A stretch of DNA of 64,000 nucleotides from Pseudoalteromonas piscicida. Its GTDB lineage: Bacteria; Pseudomonadota; Gammaproteobacteria; Enterobacterales; Alteromonadaceae. The stretch is from positions 496,001 through 560,000 of the forward strand of contig NZ_CP011925.1 in assembly GCF_000238315.3 (NCBI RefSeq), in the 5' to 3' direction. The position numbers were made by a program, and so were the translations under genes. Below, in pieces: positions 38,676 through 46,261 of the stretch. Positions within the stretch are counted from its first letter, which is position 1, and each line of letters begins with the position of its first letter. Under the pieces are notes generated by a model. That model saw only the letters and a program-made list of their open reading frames with translations. It was not told the origin of the DNA and did not search any database.

Positions 38676-38900
38676 ATGATGAAAAACGTACTAATTGCAC
38701 TATCAATCACAGGTTTATCTTTCGCGTCTGTTAATGCAATGGCGGGTGAAGACTTTGCGGCGCTAGACACAGATCAAAGCGGCACAATCAGCATGAGCGA
38801 AGCACAAGCACACACGGCGCTTGCAGAGCAATTTAAAGAATTAGACGCTGATGCAAATGGCGAGCTAAGCGAAACAGAATTCGCAAACTTTAAAGGCTAA
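38676..38900 (+). CDS. Secreted EF-hand mini-protein 4
   Basis: A 74-residue paralogue with signal MMKNVLIALSITGLSFASVN and a NAMA cleavage site. Loops are DTDQSGTISMSE and DADANGELSETE. It is nearly identical to copies 5 and 6, so the three arose by recent duplication. A GTTTCATGAAAC palindrome sits in the gap before it. GAGGA precedes paired ATGs; either start is possible. Confidence 0.87.
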   Translation: MMKNVLIALSITGLSFASVNAMAGEDFAALDTDQSGTISMSEAQAHTALAEQFKELDADANGELSETEFANFKG

Positions 38901-38955
38901 ACAGTAGCCCTCCAATTTCACGAAACGAACAGTATTTACATTTTTTGAGGAATAA

Positions 38956-39180
38956 ATGATGAAAAACGTACTAATTGCACTATCAATCTCAGGTTTATCT
39001 TTCGCGTCTGTTAATGCAATGGCGAGTGAAGACTTCGCTGCGCTAGATACAGATCAAAGCGGCACAATCAGCATGAGTGAAGCACAAGCGCATACTGCAC
39101 TTGCAGAGCAATTTAAAGCGCTAGACGTTGATGCAAATGGCGAGCTAAGCGAAACAGAATTCGCAAATTTCAAAGGCTAA
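38956..39180 (+). CDS. Secreted EF-hand mini-protein 5
   Basis: A 74-residue copy almost identical to copy 4, with AMAS instead of AMAG at the cleavage site and KALDVDANGELSETE in the second loop region. Both EF loops keep their metal ligands. Leader and start region repeat those of copies 4 and 6 at a period of 280 bases. Confidence 0.87.
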   Translation: MMKNVLIALSISGLSFASVNAMASEDFAALDTDQSGTISMSEAQAHTALAEQFKALDVDANGELSETEFANFKG

Positions 39181-39234
39181 GTATTAGCTCTCCAATTTCA
39201 CGAAACGAACCGTATTTAAATTTTTGAGGAATAA

Positions 39235-39459
39235 ATGATGAAAAATGTACTAATTGCACTATCAATCACCGGTTTATCTTTTGCTTCTGTTAACGCAATG
39301 GCGGGTGAAGACTTCGCTGCGCTAGATACAGATCAAAGCGGCACAATCAGCATGAGTGAAGCGCAAGCGCATACTGCACTTGCTGAGCAATTTAAAGAGC
39401 TAGACGTTGATGCAGACGGCGAGCTAAGCGAAACAGAATTCGCAAACTTTAAAGGCTAA
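39235..39459 (+). CDS. Secreted EF-hand mini-protein 6
   Basis: A 74-residue copy, with loops DTDQSGTISMSE and DVDADGELSETE. The second loop has Asp at positions 1, 3 and 5, unlike copies 4 and 5. It is the last gene of the array; no further paralogue follows. A 300-base stretch without a clear gene separates it from the IS1182 element. Confidence 0.87.
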   Translation: MMKNVLIALSITGLSFASVNAMAGEDFAALDTDQSGTISMSEAQAHTALAEQFKELDVDADGELSETEFANFKG

Positions 39460-39762
39460 TTAGAGCTGGAGAAGTAAATTTACCTGCGCAAAGGAGTGAC
39501 AGAGGAAAAGGAACTGATGTCAGGGAGCAGGGAATAGAGTTCAAAGATTATGATTATTGTTGAGTTACTTGGCAACATTACTGATTTGTTCAACTAAGCG
39601 CCTTTTTTCGGGCAAGTTTAAACAAACTGGTATAAAGGAATACTTACAGCGAGGCATCGCTATCAGAATCTTTGAGCTCCAAATTGAGAGTTTGGATGTC
39701 ATTAGGGAAGTAAAGTGAAGGATCATAGTCGGTAAGAGTAAGGCGGTTATTCGCACCGCACC
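39460..39762. other. Intergenic stretch without recognised gene
   Basis: About 300 bases between the last EF-hand gene and the IS flank. A 66-codon minus-strand frame here has no ribosome site or family features and is not called. No promoter or RNA gene could be recognised. Confidence 0.4.
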
Positions 39763-39790
39763 CAAAGCTTGGCTTGATAGCCAAGCTTTT
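39763..39790. repeat. Left 28-bp target duplication of the IS (terminator stem-loop)
   Basis: A 28-base direct repeat of 41390-41417. It includes a hairpin, AAAGCTTGGC/GCCAAGCTTT, around TTGATA. The left copy ends where the IS terminal repeat CAGACTGTTGAAAAA begins. Confidence 0.8.
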
Positions 39791-39865
39791 CAGACTGTTG
39801 AAAAAGGGCTGGACACAGATCTAGCCCTTTGATCTAATAAGCGTAGTGAGTTTAGGGAGTTCACC

Positions 39866-41212
39866 ATGCTTAAAGACAAAACCCCTCAGCAATATGAACT
39901 AGAAATGGTCGCTATCGACCAATTGGTTCCAAAAGACCATTTAGTTCGCCTGATTGACCTTGCGATTGATTTCGAATTCATCCGCGATGAAGTCGCCCAT
40001 CTCTACTGTAAAAACAATGGTCGCCCAGCGGTTGACCCAGTGCGAATGTTCAAGATTTTATTTCTTGGATACCTGTTTGGCATTCAAAGCGAGCGTCGCT
40101 TGATTAAGGAAATCCAAGTCAATGTCGCATATCGTTGGTTTTTAGGTATGGGACTAACTGAAGATGTCATCCACCACTCGACGCTAAGCCAAAACCGCAT
40201 AAAGCGCTTTAAAGACAGCAATATTTATCAATCCATCTTCGATAACATTGTCCGCCAAGCGATGAAACAAAAACTCATAGGTGGCTATAGCTTATTTGCT
40301 GACAGTACACACCTCAAAGCCAATGCCAATAAAAAGCGCTATGACATAGAAGACTTAAAAGTCAGTCCTTCAGTGTATGTAGAGCAATTGAACGAAGCAG
40401 TACTGCAAGACCGGGAGGATGAAGGAAAAAAGCCCCTGAAGTGTAAGGAAGAAACAACTTGCACAAAACCAACCAAAGTCAGCCGCACCGACCCAGATAG
40501 CGGGTTTATGGTACGGGATGAAAAGCCAAAAGGGTTCTTCTATCTAGACCATCGAATTGTGGATGGTAAACACGGCATTATTGTTGATACACACGCCACC
40601 GCAGGCAATGTCCATGACTCACAACCTATTATCAGTCGACTCGACAGAGCGCTCGATACCTTTGCACTCAACCCTATCGCGGTTGGGCTAGATGCAGGCT
40701 ATTTTACCGCCGCGGTATGCCACAATCTGGAAGAAAGGCAATTAGTTGGCGTGCTGGGGTATCGAAGACCAAATAAAAAGAAAGGCTACTTCGCCAAACG
40801 TGAGTATCAATATCAAGCCGATACAGATACTTACCTGTGCCCGCAAGGTGAAACTCTAATCTACAAAACAACAAGCCGAACAGGCTATCGTCACTATCAT
40901 TCCGACCCGAGCAAATGTGGACGCTGTCCAGTCAGAAATCAATGTACAGCCAGTAAAAATCAAACCAAAGTTATAACGCGGCATGTTTGGCAATCGAGCG
41001 TAGAAAACGCCAATGCGATTAGGCTGAGCGACTGGGGTAAAAAGCTCTATCGACGACGAGCCGAAACGGTGGAAAGAAGCTTCGCTGATGCGAAACAACA
41101 TCATGGACATCGCTACTGCAGATATAGAGGTCTGTCAAAAGTGACCGCGCAGTGCTTGTTAGCAGCGGCATGTCAAAATATGAAGAAAATGGCGCTCATG
41201 GCTGCACACTAG
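39866..41212 (+). CDS. IS1182-family transposase
   Basis: A 448-residue transposase that looks intact. Residues about 15-125 are a DUF772-type N-terminal domain (DHLVRLIDLAIDFEFIRDEV, GRPAVDPVRMFKILFLGYLF). The catalytic triad is visible as Asp in FADSTHLKAN, Asp in VGLDAGYF and Glu in RRAETVERSFADAK, a DDE layout. A four-Cys zinc-like cluster (CPQGE, CGRCPVRNQC) lies between the second Asp and Glu. It acts on the ends at 39791 and 41389. Confidence 0.93.
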   Translation: MLKDKTPQQYELEMVAIDQLVPKDHLVRLIDLAIDFEFIRDEVAHLYCKNNGRPAVDPVRMFKILFLGYLFGIQSERRLIKEIQVNVAYRWFLGMGLTEDVIHHSTLSQNRIKRFKDSNIYQSIFDNIVRQAMKQKLIGGYSLFADSTHLKANANKKRYDIEDLKVSPSVYVEQLNEAVLQDREDEGKKPLKCKEETTCTKPTKVSRTDPDSGFMVRDEKPKGFFYLDHRIVDGKHGIIVDTHATAGNVHDSQPIISRLDRALDTFALNPIAVGLDAGYFTAAVCHNLEERQLVGVLGYRRPNKKKGYFAKREYQYQADTDTYLCPQGETLIYKTTSRTGYRHYHSDPSKCGRCPVRNQCTASKNQTKVITRHVWQSSVENANAIRLSDWGKKLYRRRAETVERSFADAKQHHGHRYCRYRGLSKVTAQCLLAAACQNMKKMALMAAH

Positions 41213-41350
41213 CAAAAAACCTCGAAAACTCCCCCTAAAAGCCCTCAAAACGATCTTGGACACACCAAATCACAATAATTATCCTAGCCAACACAAAAAA
41301 CCAACGCTGAAACTTACGGCAGAGAAAACTGCTCCAACAACTGGGAAAAA

Positions 41351-41378
41351 TAAACCCCGCTTAAAAAAGCGGGGTTTA
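41351..41378 (+). terminator. Strong terminator at the IS right end
   Basis: A perfect 12-bp stem, TAAACCCCGCTT/AAGCGGGGTTTA, with an AAAA loop, lies 11 bases inside the right end of the IS. It would stop transcription leaving or entering the element. Confidence 0.75.
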
Positions 41379-41389
41379 TCATCAATCTG

Positions 41390-41417
41390 CAAAGCTTGGC
41401 TTGATAGCCAAGCTTTT
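41390..41417. repeat. Right 28-bp target duplication (terminator stem-loop)
   Basis: An exact direct copy of 39763-39790. Here the hairpin is followed by a longer T-run (AGCTTTTTTTG), so this copy keeps the original, complete intrinsic terminator. Confidence 0.8.
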
Positions 41418-41516
41418 TTTGTTTTGAGTGTATTGATTTTTGTAAGGTGTTAAATGTAACTCTGTGGATAGCACTTAAAGTTGATATTTTTCAATCATTA
41501 GTTGTGGCAGCGCAAG

Positions 41517-41954
41517 CTAACAAAAATGAATTTTGTACTTTTTGGCAAACTTAAGTCTGTCTTGTTTACTCAAGGCTGTTCCATCTGACAACCTTGCGAT
41601 ATCTCGAATAAAATTTTCCGACGGTCCTGAAGGTAAATTTATGACAAGTAAATGGCTATCGGTCAACGCTTTAAAGCGCCTCTTAACATTAGGACCAGCC
41701 ACAAGTAAGTCACCTTTATCTGCAGTAATAACCTCATTTTCAACACCAAATTCTATAGAGCCGTGGATGATATAGAAAATTTCATCATCTATTTCATGGT
41801 AGTGCCAAGGTGCGGCATTGCCTTGTGGTATCAGGCTATCAAATATTGAGACTCTATTGTTGGTATCTTCTCCCGTAACAAGTAGTGATGTTATTTCTCC
41901 ACCAACAAGACGATGAGTTTCTGCGCTATTAGCTTTAATGTATTTGTATCTCAT
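41517..41954 (-). CDS. Cupin-domain protein
   Basis: A 145-residue single-domain cupin. The metal-binding motif is APWHYHEIDDEIFYIIHGSIE (two His and Glu, about residues 53-73) and the second cupin motif is GDLLVAGPNVKRRF. The enzyme role, if any, is unknown. It follows the DUF2798-type gene by 14 bases and both are opposite a MarR gene with two operators, so the pair is probably repressed by it. Confidence 0.85.
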   Translation of the reverse strand: MRYKYIKANSAETHRLVGGEITSLLVTGEDTNNRVSIFDSLIPQGNAAPWHYHEIDDEIFYIIHGSIEFGVENEVITADKGDLLVAGPNVKRRFKALTDSHLLVINLPSGPSENFIRDIARLSDGTALSKQDRLKFAKKYKIHFC

Positions 41955-41968
41955 AACAAGCTTCTTTT

Positions 41969-42412
41969 TCAGCTAGCCATAAATCGTTCAAGGCGAGGCT
42001 TCACAGTCAATGTCATAAAAACTGAAATTAACAACCCGACAGGCAGCGCGATGGTAAATGCATGAAACCAAGTGTTGATAAATTCACTCATGGATCTGTA
42101 AGGGACATTATTAATAGTTGTAACCGCGGCCATAATTCCTTCCATGATAATGGCCATTGATATACCAATCACAGTATTTTTAATGATCTTTGCTGTGTTT
42201 GGCATCAGTGATTCAGCAACCTTTGAGATTACCATAACCATGACAAAACCAATTGGAGCAATAGTTGTGGCAGACAATAAAGTAGAGGTCAGCCATTGCT
42301 CAACAAACCGGTTGGTAAACCCTATATTTTGATAGGTCATCACGAAAGTTAATATACCCACCAATGTGACTACCATAGGGACCGCAACAAGTACCTTTTT
42401 AACTAAATTCAT
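41969..42412 (-). CDS. DUF2798-family membrane protein
   Basis: A 147-residue integral membrane protein with four hydrophobic segments arranged as two similar halves (TLVGILTFVMTYQN and MEGIMAAVTTINNVPY), as expected for duplicated DUF2798. No transport motif is seen. It is the first gene of the pair with the cupin and starts 19 bases from a MarR-type operator. Function unknown. Confidence 0.78.
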   Translation of the reverse strand: MNLVKKVLVAVPMVVTLVGILTFVMTYQNIGFTNRFVEQWLTSTLLSATTIAPIGFVMVMVISKVAESLMPNTAKIIKNTVIGISMAIIMEGIMAAVTTINNVPYRSMSEFINTWFHAFTIALPVGLLISVFMTLTVKPRLERFMAS

Positions 42413-42430
42413 AATCGCCTCTTAATTAAG

Positions 42431-42445
42431 GTTGATATTGTCAAC
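42431..42445. promoter_or_regulatory. MarR-type operator 1
   Basis: GTTGATATTGTCAAC is a 15-bp near-perfect dyad (GTTGA/TCAAC arms with an extended centre). It is 19 bases before the DUF2798 start. Confidence 0.65.
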
Positions 42446-42474
42446 TATTGATTCTGTGAAGGTTAGCTGTTATT

Positions 42475-42489
42475 GTTGATAATGTCAAC
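42475..42489. promoter_or_regulatory. MarR-type operator 2
   Basis: GTTGATAATGTCAAC differs from operator 1 in one base and lies 44 bases away, close to four DNA turns. It is 17 bases before the MarR gene start, which suggests autorepression. Confidence 0.65.
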
Positions 42490-42506
42490 CAATAAAGGAG
42501 TGGATT

Positions 42507-42935
42507 TTGAACAGAGAACTTCCAGATAGCTTTTTAGCATTAACCTTTAAGTTTAAATCTCTAGTTTTAAAAGCAGTTAGAGAGCAGGGGATTGATGTGG
42601 TACCGATGGAAATTCAGTCGCTTCATCTAATTAATAGAACAGAAAACTGTACAGCTGCTCTGATGTCAGAACTAATGGATAGAGATAAAAGTCAATTAGC
42701 GAGATTGATTAAAGAGATGTCAAAGAAGGGGTTAATAGAAAAGACAAAAAATCCAAATGATACTCGAAGCCATTTTTTAGGTTTAACAAAGGATGGCAAA
42801 GCGATATTGAAACGAATGCTTGTCATAGAGGCTGAGTTGATACAAAAAATGTGTACTGGCCTATCTCACGAACAAGTAGAAGTATTTAACAATATTGCGG
42901 TGAGCATGACAGCTAATTTGACAAGAGAACCATAG
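42507..42935 (+). CDS. MarR-family transcriptional regulator
   Basis: A 142-residue winged-helix regulator. The recognition region is ALMSELMDRDKSQLARLIKE at about 52-71, then the wing (IEKTKNPNDTRSHFLGLTKDG). The start is a TTG at 42507, 6 bases after AAGGAG, with no usable ATG. It is divergent from the DUF2798/cupin operon, and the 94-base gap has two matching 15-bp dyads. The inducer is unknown. Confidence 0.9.
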   Translation: MNRELPDSFLALTFKFKSLVLKAVREQGIDVVPMEIQSLHLINRTENCTAALMSELMDRDKSQLARLIKEMSKKGLIEKTKNPNDTRSHFLGLTKDGKAILKRMLVIEAELIQKMCTGLSHEQVEVFNNIAVSMTANLTREP

Positions 42936-43108
42936 ATGTTGGCTTAACTGTTGTTATCGGTGTTTTATTATGAATTGTATGTTGGATGTCTTGAGATGAA
43001 CGCCAGTGGGAGCGACCCCAAATTACTTATAGATACCAGTTTGCTGTTCAGAACGCTTTGGAGATAACTGCGCTTCTTGCTCGCACTAAGGCGCCCACAC
43101 TTTGTAGG

Positions 43109-43162
43109 CAAGGCGAATTGAGCTGGCGGTTGGAACTGAGTTTAACGCTGCTAGCTTAAAAC
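43109..43162. repeat. Degenerate MITE-related sequence
   Basis: AGGCGAATT, GCTGG, TTGGAA and AACGC-N2-TAGC occur in the same order as inside the element at 56861-57057. It lies in the 338-base gap between the MarR and Hsp20 genes, which holds no gene. Terminal repeats are not found, so it is probably an old, decayed relative. Confidence 0.4.
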
Positions 43163-43208
43163 CTACTCAACGCTATAAAATGGGTAAACTAGCAACTCAA
43201 AACAAAAA

Positions 43209-43226
43209 AGTCGCCCGAGGGCGACT
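43209..43226 (-). terminator. Intrinsic terminator of the Hsp20 gene
   Basis: A stem AAGTCGCCC/GGGCGACTT around two bases. On the minus strand it is followed by TTTTTTG, an ideal U-tract. It is 48 bases past the stop at 43274. Confidence 0.85.
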
Positions 43227-43273
43227 TGGAAACGTGACATCATGTAAAAACAGGGGGAAGTGACCTCAATCGA

Positions 43274-43720
43274 TTATTTATTTTCGATGAGATTGCCTTT
43301 GCCAATTTCAATCTTTCTTGGCTTGAGTGCTTCTGGAATCTCGCGCTCAAGGTCAATGACTAACAGGCCGTTTTCAAGTCCTGCGCCAATCACCTTGACG
43401 TGATCGCCAAGTTGGAATTTACGCTCAAAGTTACGCTCTGCGATGCCTTGATGGATAAATTTGCGCTCAGCTTTGTCTTCTTTGTTTTGCTTTTCGCCTT
43501 TGACTGTCAGAGTATTGTTTTCTGACTCAAGGCTAAGCTCTTGCTCGGTAAATCCGGCAACAGCCATGGTAATTTGGTATTTGTCTTCACCGGTAGCTTC
43601 GATGTTATATGGCGGAAAGCTTGGTTGCTTTTCGTTGCGTGATGCTGCATCCATTAACTGTGCTAAATGGTCAAAACCGATGAATGAACGATAAAGTGGA
43701 GATAGGTCTACTGTACGCAT
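43274..43720 (-). CDS. ibpA: Hsp20-family small heat shock protein (IbpA-like)
   Basis: A 148-residue chaperone that holds unfolded proteins in an aggregation-resistant form. The alpha-crystallin domain spans about 38-130 (PPYNIEATGEDKYQITMAVA, then LTVKGEK and LENGLLVIDLEREIPE), and the C-terminal extension has RKIEIG, an I-x-I-like motif. The ATG at 43720 follows GAGGA and fits IbpA proteins; an upstream in-frame ATG is not used. A sigma-32-like promoter and a structured leader suggest heat control at two levels. Confidence 0.92.
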   Translation of the reverse strand: MRTVDLSPLYRSFIGFDHLAQLMDAASRNEKQPSFPPYNIEATGEDKYQITMAVAGFTEQELSLESENNTLTVKGEKQNKEDKAERKFIHQGIAERNFERKFQLGDHVKVIGAGLENGLLVIDLEREIPEALKPRKIEIGKGNLIENK

Positions 43721-43749
43721 AATTTGTATCCTCATAAAGCGATAATTAA

Positions 43750-43784
43750 GCTATTTATTGCTTCAATTAAAGCCAATAAATAGC
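43750..43784 (-). promoter_or_regulatory. Hairpin in the Hsp20 gene leader, possible RNA thermometer part
   Basis: GCTATTTATT and AATAAATAGC form a perfect 10-bp stem, with an extra 4-bp pair inside, 30 bases upstream of the start codon. AT-rich leaders of ibp genes carry ROSE thermometers; a TCGCT near the GAGGA ribosome site resembles the anti-ribosome-site element. The thermometer role is an inference. Confidence 0.4.
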
Positions 43785-43840
43785 ATATAAAACATTTACT
43801 TAGTTTGGGTTGGGACCCTGTCGGCGTCCTCACAATACTA

Positions 43841-43872
43841 TCTATGGACGAGGCAAATACTTTTCAAGAAAC
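43841..43872 (-). promoter_or_regulatory. Sigma-32 (heat-shock) promoter
   Basis: On the minus strand CTTGAAA and the -10 block CGTCCATAGA are 12 bases apart, close to the RpoH consensus CTTGAAA and CCCCATNT. It directs transcription into the Hsp20 gene with an expected leader of about 115 bases. Confidence 0.6.
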
Positions 43873-43975
43873 TTTTTTAAAAAAGTTTTTATTTACCTGA
43901 ATTTTATAAGATTCTTTTTCAAGAAAATTGTCTTTGCAGGTGAAGAAGCACCATTTGATGCCTCTTTTTAGTGCG

Positions 43976-44188
43976 TTATTTAGGACTTAAGTTTTGCTGC
44001 CGCAACATAGAGACTTGATCAAACCCTATTCCCCAGTCGTCAGTTTCAACTTCCTCTATGACAACAAAAGTAACTTGTGGCGCTTTATCAAGGACATCCA
44101 CCATAAGCTGAGTTGCACCTTTTATTAAGGCTTGCTTCTGAGCAGGTGTAACGCCTTCCTTTGTGATTTTAATATTGATGATAGGCAT
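43976..44188 (-). CDS. 4-oxalocrotonate tautomerase-family protein
   Basis: A 70-residue protein beginning MPIINIKI, so Pro becomes the N-terminal catalytic base after Met removal, as in 4-OT. GVTPAQKQALIKGATQLMVDVL is the family helix. It is the third gene of a run with an NTF2-like and a GST gene (gaps 10 and 7 bases). The substrate in this context is not known; aromatic or lipid degradation is not otherwise shown here. Confidence 0.87.
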   Translation of the reverse strand: MPIINIKITKEGVTPAQKQALIKGATQLMVDVLDKAPQVTFVVIEEVETDDWGIGFDQVSMLRQQNLSPK

Positions 44189-44198
44189 CGATTATCTC

Positions 44199-44567
44199 CT
44201 ACAGATCATCATACATTTTGTTGACGATACGCCATTGTTCATCTTCCTTAAGTAAACCGATAAAGTCGATATAGTGATGTTCAAATAGTGGGCAATACAG
44301 CTTGACCATTGCTTGATGGTTTACAACATCCACCGACAAAATACGGTAATTAAAAGCAGCGCTTTGGCTTTCGGGCGTTTGTCGAGATGAGACCAAATCT
44401 AGCCACTGTGATTTGGTGCGCCTCATTCCTGGAGCTTTGAGCACCGCGTCAGCGTGGAAAATCGGATCCAACTTTTTAATATCTCCTTGGTGTAGCCCTT
44501 CAAAATATTGTTGAATAACTGCAGTTACTTTGTCTAAATCCTGTGGTTTGAAAATAGGCTTAGTCAT
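44199..44567 (-). CDS. NTF2/SnoaL-like protein
   Basis: A 122-residue protein with the cone-shaped NTF2-like fold. Features are IQQYFEGLHQGDIKKLDPIFH at about 14-34 and the C-terminal YIDFIGLLKEDEQWRIVNKM, as in the lumazine-binding/DUF4440-type group. It could be a small hydrolase, isomerase or carrier. It lies between the tautomerase and GST genes in one operon. Confidence 0.82.
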   Translation of the reverse strand: MTKPIFKPQDLDKVTAVIQQYFEGLHQGDIKKLDPIFHADAVLKAPGMRRTKSQWLDLVSSRQTPESQSAAFNYRILSVDVVNHQAMVKLYCPLFEHHYIDFIGLLKEDEQWRIVNKMYDDL

Positions 44568-44574
44568 ATTAAGC

Positions 44575-45189
44575 TCATGCGTCTGTACTGTGTGCTTGTT
44601 CAGCTGCTATCGAGGCGATAAAGCTGGGTCTTGCCTCAACTTCAGCTAACATTTTGCTGACCTTTTCTGGAATGACAATGTCGACTGGAAAATAGGCGCC
44701 CCAACGCGCATATACAGCCAGCATGATATCCGCAGTGGACACCTGATCGCCGCCTAAAAATGCTTGCTGCGCTAATTTTTTCTCGACTAACACCCATAAT
44801 TCGTTGATGGCAACTGCTGCCGCTTCTAAAAATGGCTGGCGTGCATGCTCGTCAGCAATCGCACCTGTGGCAAAAAACAGACGATTGTAAGCCGGGTGCA
44901 TCGTAGCATTAGCAAACAGAATGTTTTCTATCGCTTTTTGCTTTTGAAAAACATCAGCTTGAGGAAGAAGGTTATTTTCGTGTTTATTGAGTAGATAAAG
45001 TAAGATTGCAGCTCCTTCTACTAAGCTGTTTTCGCCATCATTAAGAACTGGGATTTTACCTGTTGGGTTAATGGCTAAAAAGTTATCAACACCGCGTTTG
45101 TCAACCAGTTCGAAGGGTTGTCTTAGTTCTCTTAATATGACTTGCGTTGCTAGCGCACAAGCACCTGGTAGGTAATATAACGTATACAT
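44575..45189 (-). CDS. Glutathione S-transferase
   Basis: A 204-residue GST. The thioredoxin-like N-domain is at about 1-80 (LYYLPGACALATQVILREL, NPTGKIPVLND, VEGAAILLYL), followed by an all-helical C-domain with STADIMLAVYARWG at about 152-165. The position of the N-terminal Tyr/Cys-Ala motif resembles the beta-class GSTs of proteobacteria. It is first in the operon and is divergent from a LysR gene about 125 bases away. Confidence 0.9.
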   Translation of the reverse strand: MYTLYYLPGACALATQVILRELRQPFELVDKRGVDNFLAINPTGKIPVLNDGENSLVEGAAILLYLLNKHENNLLPQADVFQKQKAIENILFANATMHPAYNRLFFATGAIADEHARQPFLEAAAVAINELWVLVEKKLAQQAFLGGDQVSTADIMLAVYARWGAYFPVDIVIPEKVSKMLAEVEARPSFIASIAAEQAHSTDA

Positions 45190-45313
45190 AATGGTTTTCC
45201 TTATTTGCTTCTTGGCTAAAAGACAAGCTCAGTGTATAAATTAGATGCTGTTTTATATATAGCTACAATGAGAACCGAGAGTTCACATAGTGGAAACAAT
45301 AATCAAGGAAAGT

Positions 45314-46195
45314 ATGAACAAGCTACGAGCGATAGAAATGTTTGTAAAACTGGCTGAAGTACGCAGTTTTACTCGTGTTGCAGAGCAATATAATACGTCC
45401 AAATCCATGATCAGTAAGGAGATCAGCCGACTAGAAGCTGAGCTTGGTGCGCGGCTTATACATCGCACCACGCGCAATTTACAGCTCACGCATGTTGGAG
45501 AAGGCTATTTACAACGTGCTAGGGATATTCTCAATAAGTTAGAGGATGCAGATACCTTCATACAGGAGTCGCAGCAAGCACCAAAAGGCAAGCTAAAAGT
45601 GAATGTGCCAATGGTGCTTGGGATCACTGACTTGGCAGCAATGTTCGCCGACTTTATGCAAGCGTATCCCGATGTCGATCTTGAAATACATTTAGGGGAT
45701 GAGGATATCGACTTAGTTGAACAGGGGTTCGATTTAGGTTTTCGGGCTTCCAGTCGCCCGTTCGACTCAAGTTATATAGGTAAAGAAATTACTCAATTTA
45801 ATTATCATGTATGCGCCTCACCACAATATTTAGCTAGTCACCCTGCAATCGAATCAGCACAAGATTTAATTTATCATAATTGTTTTGAATACAGCTATTC
45901 AAAACGCAAGAACTTATGGCCATTAGACGAAGGTGTGCGAATAAAAGGCTCTCTTAAAGTGAACAATGTCCTTTTTATGTTACAGGCAATTAAAAGCCAT
46001 TTGGGAATAGGAATTTTACCTGAATTTGCCTGTAGAGAAGCACTTGAAAAGGGCGAGGTAGTTAGTATATTACAGCACGCTGACAAGCCAACTCTAGCCT
46101 TATATGCACTGTATCCCGCACGCCAATTTGTGCCAGCCGCAGTACTTCAATGTATCGAGTTTTTACAGGCTTGGTTTAAGCGTGAAGGGCACTGA
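45314..46195 (+). CDS. LysR-family transcriptional regulator
   Basis: A 293-residue regulator of normal length. The winged helix occupies about 1-60 (SFTRVAEQYNTSKSMISKEI, RTTRNLQLTHVGEGYL), and the effector domain about 85-290 (GKLKVNVPMVLGI, then FRASSRPFDSSYIGKE). The ATG at 45314 follows AAGGAA and is preferred to a GTG at 45290. It is divergent from the GST/NTF2-like/tautomerase operon and probably controls it. Confidence 0.9.
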   Translation: MNKLRAIEMFVKLAEVRSFTRVAEQYNTSKSMISKEISRLEAELGARLIHRTTRNLQLTHVGEGYLQRARDILNKLEDADTFIQESQQAPKGKLKVNVPMVLGITDLAAMFADFMQAYPDVDLEIHLGDEDIDLVEQGFDLGFRASSRPFDSSYIGKEITQFNYHVCASPQYLASHPAIESAQDLIYHNCFEYSYSKRKNLWPLDEGVRIKGSLKVNNVLFMLQAIKSHLGIGILPEFACREALEKGEVVSILQHADKPTLALYALYPARQFVPAAVLQCIEFLQAWFKREGH

Positions 46196-46261
46196 TTGTT
46201 AAGCAAATAAGGTGGTTTACATTACTTCATTACTTTGCCACATTAACTATTGGTTTAGATG

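Larger units (their letters stand above)
38397..39459 (+). repeat. Four tandem 279-280-bp units encoding EF-hand genes
   Basis: Gene starts at 38397, 38676, 38956 and 39235 are spaced by 279, 280 and 279 bases. The last three units share long identical runs in leader and coding parts, the first is more diverged. This marks stepwise tandem duplication, and the array may expand or contract by recombination. Confidence 0.8.
39791..41389 (+). mobile_element. IS1182-family insertion sequence, 1599 bp
   Basis: The element is bounded by imperfect terminal inverted repeats, CAGACTGTTGAAAAA on the left and, on the complement of the right end, CAGATTGATGATAAA (12 of 15 match). It is flanked by 28-base direct repeats and carries one transposase gene. 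The length lies in the IS1182 range. The right end has its own strong terminator. The target was a stem-loop, so no gene is broken. Confidence 0.85.

Noticed and set aside
38397..39459. CRISPR-like spacing of repeats
   Set aside because: The repeat unit is 279-280 bases and codes for EF-hand proteins; no short repeat/spacer pattern.
39565..39765. 66-codon minus-strand frame
   Set aside because: No ribosome site, no recognisable fold, and its start abuts the IS target repeat.
41256..41453. 65-codon plus-strand frame
   Set aside because: Spans the IS right end and the terminator repeats, so it is chance coding.
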